From: Photobacterium sp. TY1-4
GTDB lineage: Bacteria > Pseudomonadota > Gammaproteobacteria > Enterobacterales > Vibrionaceae
NCBI RefSeq assembly: GCF_025398175.1
Contig: NZ_CP099734.1
Coordinates: forward strand, 868,001-932,000
Direction: 5' to 3'
Length of the DNA stretch: 64,000 bases
Numbering within the stretch: the first letter of the stretch is position 1; each line of letters opens with the position of its first letter. The position numbers and the translations under genes are program-made. The notes below the pieces were generated by a model, which was not told where the DNA came from, ran no database searches, and saw nothing but the letters and a program-made list of their open reading frames with translations. Below are positions 57,380-64,000 of the stretch, one piece after another.

Positions 57380-58966
57380 TCAGCGACGCGGAATTTGAGG
57401 CGAGAGATGCTCGCAGACATGGCGGGCAAATCCGCTGCCGGCTTCGTTGTAAATATTGAAGGCAGCATCGACGCCCAGCTCGTGCAGGGTCTGCTCGTCG
57501 TCACTGTATTTGGCGATGGCGGCAATCTTGCCCTGGTATTTCCGCTCCCGGATTTGCTCCAGGGCGAAAGAGTTGGCCTGGCTGTGCGGCATCGAGAGCA
57601 GGATCAGCTCGGTGCTGTGACGGGAAATGACCCGAGCCCAGAAATCCGGGTCCGTTGCATCGCCATGGATCACATGACGGCCGGCTTCCTGGTGCAACTT
57701 CACCGAGTCTTCCCGGGTTTCAATCCCGACTACCTGCTCGCCGAAGCGGTTGACCAGCTCATCATAGGCGCCGGTGCCGATGCGACCCATCCCCAGGATC
57801 ATGATTTTCTTATCGCCGAGGTCAATCAGGCGATCGGTCGGATTGAGTTTCTCCGGTTCAAACTCTTTCAGCCATTTGGATGCGTCTTTATACAGGCGAT
57901 GGCCGGCGCTGTTCAGTGGGGCGGCAATCAGGAAAGATATCGACACGGCAATGGCAATCGCCACCAGGAAGCTGCCCGGCAGCAGTCCCATGTTATAGGC
58001 CAGTCCACCGACAATCAGCCCAAACTCACTGTAGTTAAACAGGGTCAGGGTCCCCAGCAGGGAAGTGCGCACCCGGAACCGGAACAGGTTGAAGACGCCG
58101 TAGTACAGAAGTCCTTTGAGTGGCAGCAACAGCATCAGCAACATCGCCATCAGGAAGCCGTCCAGGGTCGGCTCTTCCGACAGGCCGATATTGAGGAAAA
58201 AGCAGACCAGCAACAACTCTTTGAGGTTGAACAGGGATTTCGACATCTCAGAGGCTTTCGGATGCGCAGCCAGCATCATGCCCATGATCAGTGCACCGAG
58301 GTCGGCTTTCATGCCGACTGCATCAAACAGTCCGGCACCGGCCACCAGGGCCAGGAATACGCCGTACAGGACCAGCATTTCGCCGTGGCCGGCGCGGTCG
58401 AGCACCTTGAACAGGGAAGGGCGCAGCAGAGGCAGAGCGAACAGGGCCAGGGCGGCAATATCCGGGACCTTGCCGGTCGAGACGGTCAGGAACACCACGG
58501 CAAAAATGTCCTGCATGACCAGGATCCCGATGGCCAGGGTTCCGTAAGTGGCGTTGAGCTCGCCTTTTTCCTGGAGGGCTTTGATTGCGAACACGGTACT
58601 GGAAAATGACAGAGCAAAAGCCAGCAGCGCCAGTTGCGTGAGATCCAGCTCGCTGAGCATGCCCAGCCCCAGCTGTTTCAGTGCCAGCAGCGCCAGGGTA
58701 AACAAGGCTGTTGTCAGCAGGTTGTGCAGGGTTGCACCACCCCAAATTTCTTTCGCCAGCAGGGTTTTGATGTCGAGTTTCAGGCCGATCGAAAACAGTA
58801 AGAGCGTGACCCCCAGATCGGCCAGGGTCGAGAGGACTGCGGTTGACTGGTAACCCGTGGTGTTCAGGGCGAAGCCGGCAACCAGAAAACCGACCAGCGG
58901 GGGGAGCTTACATCTGAGTGCGAGGTAGCCGGCCAGAAAGGCGGCAATGATGTAGATGAGTTCCAT
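57380..58966 (-). CDS. CPA2 cation:proton antiporter with TrkA-N domain
   Basis: 528-residue inner-membrane transporter: about 12 membrane segments (1-370) in the Kef/YbaL/CPA2 pattern (PPLVGFLVAGFAL, LGVTLLLFSIGLKLD, FALSFSSTVFAIKAL) and a cytoplasmic TrkA-N nucleotide-binding domain (about 390-510, KIMILGMGRIGTGAYDEL, VVGIETREDSV, GDATDP). It would exchange K+ or Na+ for H+. In E. coli ybaL stands next to gsk; this protein is of the same superfamily but not obviously the same subfamily, so no symbol is given. Confidence 0.86.
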   Translation of the reverse strand: MELIYIIAAFLAGYLALRCKLPPLVGFLVAGFALNTTGYQSTAVLSTLADLGVTLLLFSIGLKLDIKTLLAKEIWGGATLHNLLTTALFTLALLALKQLGLGMLSELDLTQLALLAFALSFSSTVFAIKALQEKGELNATYGTLAIGILVMQDIFAVVFLTVSTGKVPDIAALALFALPLLRPSLFKVLDRAGHGEMLVLYGVFLALVAGAGLFDAVGMKADLGALIMGMMLAAHPKASEMSKSLFNLKELLLVCFFLNIGLSEEPTLDGFLMAMLLMLLLPLKGLLYYGVFNLFRFRVRTSLLGTLTLFNYSEFGLIVGGLAYNMGLLPGSFLVAIAIAVSISFLIAAPLNSAGHRLYKDASKWLKEFEPEKLNPTDRLIDLGDKKIMILGMGRIGTGAYDELVNRFGEQVVGIETREDSVKLHQEAGRHVIHGDATDPDFWARVISRHSTELILLSMPHSQANSFALEQIRERKYQGKIAAIAKYSDDEQTLHELGVDAAFNIYNEAGSGFARHVCEHLSPQIPRR

Positions 58967-59070
58967 AGAAAGACTGATGATCCTAAGTTATTGTTCTTAC
59001 GATAACCCATCACGATCCGGTCGGGGTGATGGCGGTGTGCGATGTTATTTTTGCGGCGCAATATAGCATA

Positions 59071-59101
59071 AGGGGCATGTGCCTGTCCGGAACATGCCCC
59101 T
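59071..59101. terminator. Hairpin between nagC and antiporter genes
   Basis: A 10-bp stem (59071-59080 with 59092-59101) with an 11-base loop but no strong T run. It probably marks the end of the nag operon transcript. Confidence 0.5.
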
Positions 59102-59168
59102 GATAAATTGTTACGATTTAATTGCTTATCGAATGAGGAAAGATGCTGTGTTCGGCTGGAAGGGGGGG

Positions 59169-60386
59169 TTAATCTTCCAGCAACCGCTGCAGCAAGACGC
59201 CGTTGAGCATGGCGCGCTTAATCATGGAAAACGCCCCGATGGTCGGCTGGCCATACAGCTCAGAGGCGACGATCGGCAGGTCTTTATGGAAGGTGGACAG
59301 CGACTGGGTTTCGATACAGCGGCGGATCGCCGGGAAGATAATATCCTTGGCGCCCGTGATCTGACCGGCAATCACAACCTTTTGCGGGTTGAATAAATTC
59401 ACCGTCATCGCCAGTGCTTTTCCGAGCTGGTTGCCGACTTTGATCAGCGCCTGGCTGGCCAGCTCATCCCCTTTATTGGCGGCTTCGCAAATCGCCGGCA
59501 TGGTGACGTCTTCCAGCTCCTGCAAGCTGCTCGGATAACCCTGCTTCAACAGGCTTTGCACATGCGAAATAATGGCCGGATCAGAGGCAACGGTTTCCAG
59601 GCAGCCAAAGTTGCCGCATTGGCATTTATCCCCCAAAGGGTCGATCTGAATATGGCCAATTTCGCCGACATTGCGGTTTTGGCCGAGGAAGACCTGGCCA
59701 TTGACGATGATCCCGGAGCCGGTACCGTGATGGACACTGACTAAGATAGAGTCGCTGCAATCCCGGCTGGCACCGAAATAGTGTTCTGCCAGGGCCAGAC
59801 CGCGAATATCGTTGCCGACGAAACAGGAGACTCCGAATGTTTCACGAATGAGTGCCGCCAGCGGGAAAGGCTGGGCAACCTCAATATGCGGCATGTATTC
59901 AACGACACCGTTTTCCGGGTCAATCAGGCCCGGCAGAGTGATCCCAAAGGCGACCAGTTCACGCATCACGCCCTGGTTGTCGGCGATAAATTGGCGGATG
60001 TGGCCAATCAGCCCGTCAGTAAGCGTCTGTTGATCGGGATAAACAAACGGATGGGCTGCACTGGCAATATGCTTACCGCTCAGGTCGAAAATCGTCAGTT
60101 CGATGTAGTCCCGACCCAGGCGAATGGCAATGGCGTGAAACGGTGCCGATTCCGTTGTCAGGGAAATGGCACGTCGGCCACCGGTGGAAGCTTGTTGCGC
60201 GACCTCTTTGATGAGGCCGCGCTCGAGTAACTGGCGGGTAATTTTTGTCACACTCGCAGGGGCCAACTGACTGACGTCAGCAACCTGAATCCGAGAAATA
60301 GGGCCTTGCAAGTCAATGAGTCGGTAAACAGCTGCGCTATTGAGCTGCTTTACCAGATCTACATTACCAATTTGTCCGCCTGTCAT
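59169..60386 (-). CDS. nagC: NagC repressor, ROK family
   Basis: 405-residue ROK-family regulator. The N-terminal winged helix (ISRIQVADVSQLAPASVTKITRQLLERGLI, about 30-60) is followed by a sugar kinase-like domain with CQCGNFGCLE, the ROK zinc motif, and VSVHHGTGSGIIVN. In E. coli NagC is released by GlcNAc-6-phosphate. It follows nagA with three bases between, third in the nagB-nagA-nagC transcript, so it likely represses its own operon. Confidence 0.96.
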   Translation of the reverse strand: MTGGQIGNVDLVKQLNSAAVYRLIDLQGPISRIQVADVSQLAPASVTKITRQLLERGLIKEVAQQASTGGRRAISLTTESAPFHAIAIRLGRDYIELTIFDLSGKHIASAAHPFVYPDQQTLTDGLIGHIRQFIADNQGVMRELVAFGITLPGLIDPENGVVEYMPHIEVAQPFPLAALIRETFGVSCFVGNDIRGLALAEHYFGASRDCSDSILVSVHHGTGSGIIVNGQVFLGQNRNVGEIGHIQIDPLGDKCQCGNFGCLETVASDPAIISHVQSLLKQGYPSSLQELEDVTMPAICEAANKGDELASQALIKVGNQLGKALAMTVNLFNPQKVVIAGQITGAKDIIFPAIRRCIETQSLSTFHKDLPIVASELYGQPTIGAFSMIKRAMLNGVLLQRLLED

Positions 60387-60389
60387 AGT

Positions 60390-61526
60390 TTAGTTCTGCT
60401 CGTAATTGCCGTTAACAACAGTCGCCTGAACGTGGAAGTCGCGGTCAAAAACAGCCAGGTTAGCCACCATGCCTTTTTTAACAGCCCCCAGTTGCTTGTC
60501 CACACCAATGGCGCGGGCAGGGTACAGAGTGGCCATGCGTACAGCTTCGTCCAGAGCGATTCCTGCATGCTCAACACTGTTTTGAATTGCTTCAATCATG
60601 GTCAGTGCCGAGCCGCCAAGTGTGCCATTTTCATCAACGCACTTGCCATCCCGGTAATATACTTTCTTACCGACAAAAATAAAGTGATCAATGTCTGCTC
60701 CTGCAGGCGCGGTTGCATCGGTAACCAGAACCAGCTTGTCCCCTTTCAGGCGATGTGCCATGCGGATATTGGCATAATCGACATGGAAGCCATCGGCGAT
60801 GATCCCGGTATACACCTCCGGTGTATCGTAGATGGCGCCGACCATACCCGGCTCACGGCCGGCAATCGGGCTCATGGCGTTGAACAGGTGGGTGGCAAAC
60901 GTGATCCCGGCTTCAAATCCCTGGCGGGCCTCAACATAGGTGGCATTAGTATGGCCGGCAGAGACGATGATCCCGGCATCGGCCAGTTGCCGAATATGGT
61001 CGTGATCGTTGCGTTCCGGCGCCAGGGTAACCTTGGTGATGATGTCGGCGTTGTCGCACAGAGTCCGGATCATGGCATCGTCGGAGCGGCGAATGTGATC
61101 GACACTGTGGATGCCTTTTTTCATCACGTTCAGGTAAGGCCCTTCCAGGTGCAGGCCGAGCGAGTGATTCTGGTACTGGCTGTGATAGTCGCGCGCGGCT
61201 TTGATGGCGGCTTTCATATCGTCATCAGACGAGGTGATCAGCGTCGGCAGAAAGCTGGTGCAGCCGGACTTCAGGTTCGCGCGGTGCATGGTGTGGATGG
61301 TGTCGGCGTTGATCTCGTCATTAAGCATGACACCGCCACAGCCGTTCAGTTGCAGGTCAATAAAGCCTGGCGCGAGGTTGGCACCCGCTAAATCGCGGAC
61401 CTCAATCCCGTCAGGCAGTTCGGTTTCCGGGCAAACAGCATGAATGTTCACGCCGTCAATGATAACGGCGTGGTGATTCAGCACATCGCTTCCGGTGAAA
61501 ATACGGCAGTTGGTAAGCGCGTACAT
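60390..61526 (-). CDS. nagA: N-acetylglucosamine-6-phosphate deacetylase
   Basis: 378-residue amidohydrolase that removes acetate from GlcNAc-6-phosphate. Motifs include [28 protein letters not shown] and HLFNAMSP. Start ATG 61526; the in-frame TTG at 61532 is less likely. Second gene of the nag operon, following nagB by 17 bases. Confidence 0.96.
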   Translation of the reverse strand: MYALTNCRIFTGSDVLNHHAVIIDGVNIHAVCPETELPDGIEVRDLAGANLAPGFIDLQLNGCGGVMLNDEINADTIHTMHRANLKSGCTSFLPTLITSSDDDMKAAIKAARDYHSQYQNHSLGLHLEGPYLNVMKKGIHSVDHIRRSDDAMIRTLCDNADIITKVTLAPERNDHDHIRQLADAGIIVSAGHTNATYVEARQGFEAGITFATHLFNAMSPIAGREPGMVGAIYDTPEVYTGIIADGFHVDYANIRMAHRLKGDKLVLVTDATAPAGADIDHFIFVGKKVYYRDGKCVDENGTLGGSALTMIEAIQNSVEHAGIALDEAVRMATLYPARAIGVDKQLGAVKKGMVANLAVFDRDFHVQATVVNGNYEQN

Positions 61527-61543
61527 GAACAATTCCTTACGGG

Positions 61544-62344
61544 TTATAGGTGTTTGATATTGTCAGCTTCCAGTTCCTGGAAGTATTTCACGGTTTTGAC
61601 TTTCAGTTCCTGCGTGGATGGCTCATCGCAGACAATCAGCGATTTCGGATGCAGTTGCAGGGCGGAAACCGTCCATAGGTGGTTGACTGAGCCTTCAACG
61701 GCCGCTTCGAGCGCCTGGGCTTTGGCATGGCCGGTCACCAGGATCATGATTTCAGCAGCGTCGAGCAGGGTGCCGACCCCGATGGTCAGGGCGTATTTCG
61801 GAACCTGCTTGATGTCGCCTTCAAAGAAACGGGAGTTGGCGATGCGCGTATCTTCGGTCAGGGTTTTGATCCGAGTCCGTGAAGACAGAGAAGAAGCCGG
61901 CTCATTAAAGGCAATATGACCGTCATTCCCAACGCCGCCCATGAACAGGTGAATTTTGCCGTAGGACTTAATTTTCGCCTCGTAACGTTGGCATTCTGCC
62001 TCGTGATCTAGGGTGTTGCCGTTCAGCAAATTGATGTTTTCTTCTTGAATATCAATATGGTTAAAGAAGTTATTATACATGAAGCTACGGTATGACTCCG
62101 GATGGTCGGCCGGGATCCCGATATACTCATCCATGTTGAAGGTCACCACGTGCTTGAAACTTACTTCTCCGGCTTTATAAAGCTCAATCAAGCGCTTATA
62201 TGTCGCCAGTGGTGTTCCGCCCGTCGGCAGACCCAGAACAAAGGGACGTTCAGCTGTAGGTTGAAATTTATTAATACGATCAGCGATATAGCGCGCTGAC
62301 CACAGACCAACATCTTTCGCATCTTGCAGTGGGATTAGTCTCAC
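61544..62344 (-). CDS. nagB: Glucosamine-6-phosphate deaminase
   Basis: 266-residue isomerase/deaminase converting glucosamine-6-phosphate to fructose-6-phosphate and ammonia. Visible are [16 protein letters not shown], the catalytic [10 protein letters not shown], and [14 protein letters not shown]. Length and motifs match E. coli NagB. First gene of the nagB-nagA-nagC operon, divergent from nagE with a 252-base control region. Confidence 0.97.
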   Translation of the reverse strand: MRLIPLQDAKDVGLWSARYIADRINKFQPTAERPFVLGLPTGGTPLATYKRLIELYKAGEVSFKHVVTFNMDEYIGIPADHPESYRSFMYNNFFNHIDIQEENINLLNGNTLDHEAECQRYEAKIKSYGKIHLFMGGVGNDGHIAFNEPASSLSSRTRIKTLTEDTRIANSRFFEGDIKQVPKYALTIGVGTLLDAAEIMILVTGHAKAQALEAAVEGSVNHLWTVSALQLHPKSLIVCDEPSTQELKVKTVKYFQELEADNIKHL

Positions 62345-62409
62345 GGTGACACCTCATTCCAGTAGAAAACACAATAAAATCGTAGCGGATTCATCCTTTG
62401 TTTTGAATG

Positions 62410-62425
62410 ATAAAATAAGTTTTAT
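62410..62425. promoter_or_regulatory. Candidate NagC operator 1
   Basis: Palindrome ATAAAA-TAAG-TTTTAT about 65 bases upstream of nagB. It shares TAAAATAAGTT with a second copy 136 bases away. AT-rich palindromes of this kind are typical NagC targets in enterics; the assignment is inference. Confidence 0.5.
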
Positions 62426-62463
62426 GATCGGGCTAGCAAAATCGCTCTGTCATGGCCTGAGCT

Positions 62464-62479
62464 GGTGATAGTGATCACA
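62464..62479. promoter_or_regulatory. Candidate CRP site
   Basis: GGTGA-TAGTGA-TCACA matches the CRP half-site consensus TGTGA-N6-TCACA at nine of ten positions and lies between the two operator-like repeats, as in the E. coli nagE-nagB region. Predicted only. Confidence 0.65.
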
Positions 62480-62527
62480 ATTGTTGAGGTTTTAATTTGC
62501 GGGTCAAAATTAATCTCTTACACTGCT

Positions 62528-62560
62528 GATAACTTAATCGGGTAGCTAAAATAAGTTATC
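62528..62560. promoter_or_regulatory. Candidate NagC operator 2
   Basis: GATAACTTA (62528-62536) and its exact complement TAAGTTATC (62552-62560) with 15 bases between them, about 40 bases before nagE. It contains TAAAATAAGTT (62547-62557), also found at 62411-62421. Confidence 0.5.
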
Positions 62561-62596
62561 CCTATCGCATCTGAGAAAACCACAGGGGGAATCAAG

Positions 62597-64000
62597 GTGA
62601 ATATTCTTGGATATATGCAAAAACTGGGTAAAGCGTTAATGCTTCCCATTGCTGTACTTCCGGTCGCCGGGCTGTTACTGCGCTTGGGACAAGCGGATGT
62701 GTTCGATATTCCATTTATGGCGCAAGCGGGTGGCGCAATCTTCGGTCAGTTGCCGTTACTCTTCGGGATCGGCATCGCGATTGGTTTGTCTAAAGATGGT
62801 GCCGGTGCGGCGGGCCTGGCTGGTGCTGTGGCTTACTTCGTCTTGGATGTTACTGCTAAAACGATTGATCCTTCTATTAATATGTCGTTCTTCGGCGGCA
62901 TTATTGCAGGTATTATTGCCGGCCATTCTTATAATCGTTTCCATATGACCAGCCTGCCACCGTGGTTGGGTTTCTTTGCCGGGAAGCGCTTGGTTCCTAT
63001 CATGTCCGGTCTGTTTGCCTTGGTGTTCGGTGCTGTTGCCGGTGAAGTTTGGCCGCATATTCAAGCCGGTTTGGACGCGTTGGCACATGCGGTATCCAGC
63101 TCTGGTGCGATTGGTCAGTTCGTTTACGGTGTGTTGAACCGTGGCTTGATCCCTGTTGGTCTTCACCATGTTCTGAACTCATACTTCTGGTTTGGTATGG
63201 GAAGCTGTCAGGTGATCAATGTCGAGCCGGTTGCCATCTTGAATGGTGCAACTCAGCTGTGTGTTGACCCGGCGCTGGCGAAGCAACTGGTCGTTGGTCA
63301 ATCACATGTCTTTGAGTTTAAAAACTCAGTGACTCCGGAAGTGACTGCTGTTGTGAAGGGCATTACTGAAACCGTGAACACTGGTGATCTGAACCGCTTC
63401 TTCGCAGGCGACAAATCTGCCGGCGTATTTATGAACGGCTTCTTCCCAATCATGATGTGGGGTCTGCCGGGCGCGGCGCTGGCGATGATCCTGGCTGCAC
63501 CGAAGCAAAAACGCAGCCAAGTGATGGGTGCACTGGGTTCTGTGGCATTCTGCTCTTTCCTGACAGGGATCACTGAGCCGCTGGAGTTCATGTTTGTCTT
63601 CCTGGCACCGGCACTGTATGCGCTGCATGCGGTCTTCACCGGTCTGTCTCTGGTGGTCGCCAACATGTTCGGGACGCTGCACGGCTTTACCTTCTCTGCG
63701 GGTCTGATCGACTTTGCCCTGAACTGGGGTCTGGCAACGAAGCCGCTGGTGCTACTGATGATCGGCATCGGTTTCTTCTTCCTGTACTTTGTGACCTTCA
63801 GTGTGGCTATCCGTGCCTTCAATCTGAAATCACCAGGCCGTGAAGATGACGACAGTGAAGAAACTGAAGCTGTAACGGGATCTCAGGAAACCGGTGAGCT
63901 GGCGAAGCAATACCTCAAAGCGCTGGGTGGCCACGGCAACCTGGAAAACATCGATGCCTGTATTACCCGCCTGCGCCTGACGCTGAAAGACAGCAGCCTG
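62597..64000 (+). CDS. nagE: PTS N-acetylglucosamine transporter EIICB(A), partial
   Basis: The first 468 codons are open to the window end. The start is GTG at 62597 (MNILGYMQKLGKALMLPIAVLPVAG), preceded by AAGG at 62594-62597. The EIIC membrane domain (about 1-410) has the GITEPLEF signature and many hydrophobic segments. The EIIB domain then begins, with the phospho-Cys in NIDACITRLRLTL just before the edge. Compared with E. coli NagE there is an extra segment of roughly 50 residues at about 200-255 (before GDLNRFFAGD). It transports and phosphorylates GlcNAc, feeding nagA and nagB. Confidence 0.93.
   Translation, partial: MNILGYMQKLGKALMLPIAVLPVAGLLLRLGQADVFDIPFMAQAGGAIFGQLPLLFGIGIAIGLSKDGAGAAGLAGAVAYFVLDVTAKTIDPSINMSFFGGIIAGIIAGHSYNRFHMTSLPPWLGFFAGKRLVPIMSGLFALVFGAVAGEVWPHIQAGLDALAHAVSSSGAIGQFVYGVLNRGLIPVGLHHVLNSYFWFGMGSCQVINVEPVAILNGATQLCVDPALAKQLVVGQSHVFEFKNSVTPEVTAVVKGITETVNTGDLNRFFAGDKSAGVFMNGFFPIMMWGLPGAALAMILAAPKQKRSQVMGALGSVAFCSFLTGITEPLEFMFVFLAPALYALHAVFTGLSLVVANMFGTLHGFTFSAGLIDFALNWGLATKPLVLLMIGIGFFFLYFVTFSVAIRAFNLKSPGREDDDSEETEAVTGSQETGELAKQYLKALGGHGNLENIDACITRLRLTLKDSSL

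Overview
The window reads as chromosomal DNA of a marine gammaproteobacterium of the family Vibrionaceae, most like Photobacterium or a close relative. The evidence is gene content and order: toxR-toxS divergent from htpG, then adk-hemH-gsk, the rsmS/priC/ybaN/apt/dnaX/ybaB/recR block, and asnB next to nagC-nagA-nagB divergent from nagE. The genus is an inference; no rRNA or tRNA gene was seen.

Region 1 (1-11000) is accessory. A decayed IS3-family transposase at the left edge is followed by a five-gene archaic (Csu-like, spore coat U domain) chaperone-usher pilus operon. Its usher is split by a frameshift exactly in a G-tract, and the first subunit and the tip adhesin carry T9 and G8 tracts. 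Next come a membrane diguanylate cyclase, a soluble PAS-PAS chemotaxis receptor and the truncated 3' end of an ISAs1-family transposase.

Region 2 (11000-35000) mixes regulators, transport and cell-wall or envelope genes. It holds a LysR regulator, a divergent AraC/MFS efflux pair, a zntB-mscS overlap, anhydromuropeptide recycling (anmK-murQ) followed by a LuxR-type regulator and tyrS, and an overlapping pair of MHYT hybrid histidine kinase and HD-GYP response regulator. It continues with an alginate-lyase-like lipoprotein, an uncharacterised lipoprotein plus beta-barrel pair, a GcvR-like ACT protein, an LpxM-type acyltransferase, a glycerophosphodiesterase and a coiled-coil lipoprotein.

Region 3 (35000-64000) is mostly conserved core. 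It holds rsmS, a histone-deacetylase-like hydrolase, priC, a TSUP transporter, dinG, a major porin, a DUF2057 protein, a DksA-like zinc finger protein, a 38-residue membrane peptide, ybaN, apt, dnaX (with the canonical A AAA AAG slippery site and a -1-frame stop 18 nt downstream), ybaB, recR, toxS/toxR, htpG, adk, hemH, gsk, a small outer membrane protein, asnB, a CPA2 antiporter and the nag regulon. The last gene, nagE, runs off the right edge.

Together the genes suggest a motile or surface-attaching marine bacterium that takes up and catabolises N-acetylglucosamine (nag genes), recycles peptidoglycan, controls porins through ToxRS and controls attachment through c-di-GMP. The observations most worth a second look are the homopolymer-rich, possibly phase-variable pilus operon, the lipoprotein/outer-membrane pair at 27424-30782, and the paired operator-like repeats between nagB and nagE.
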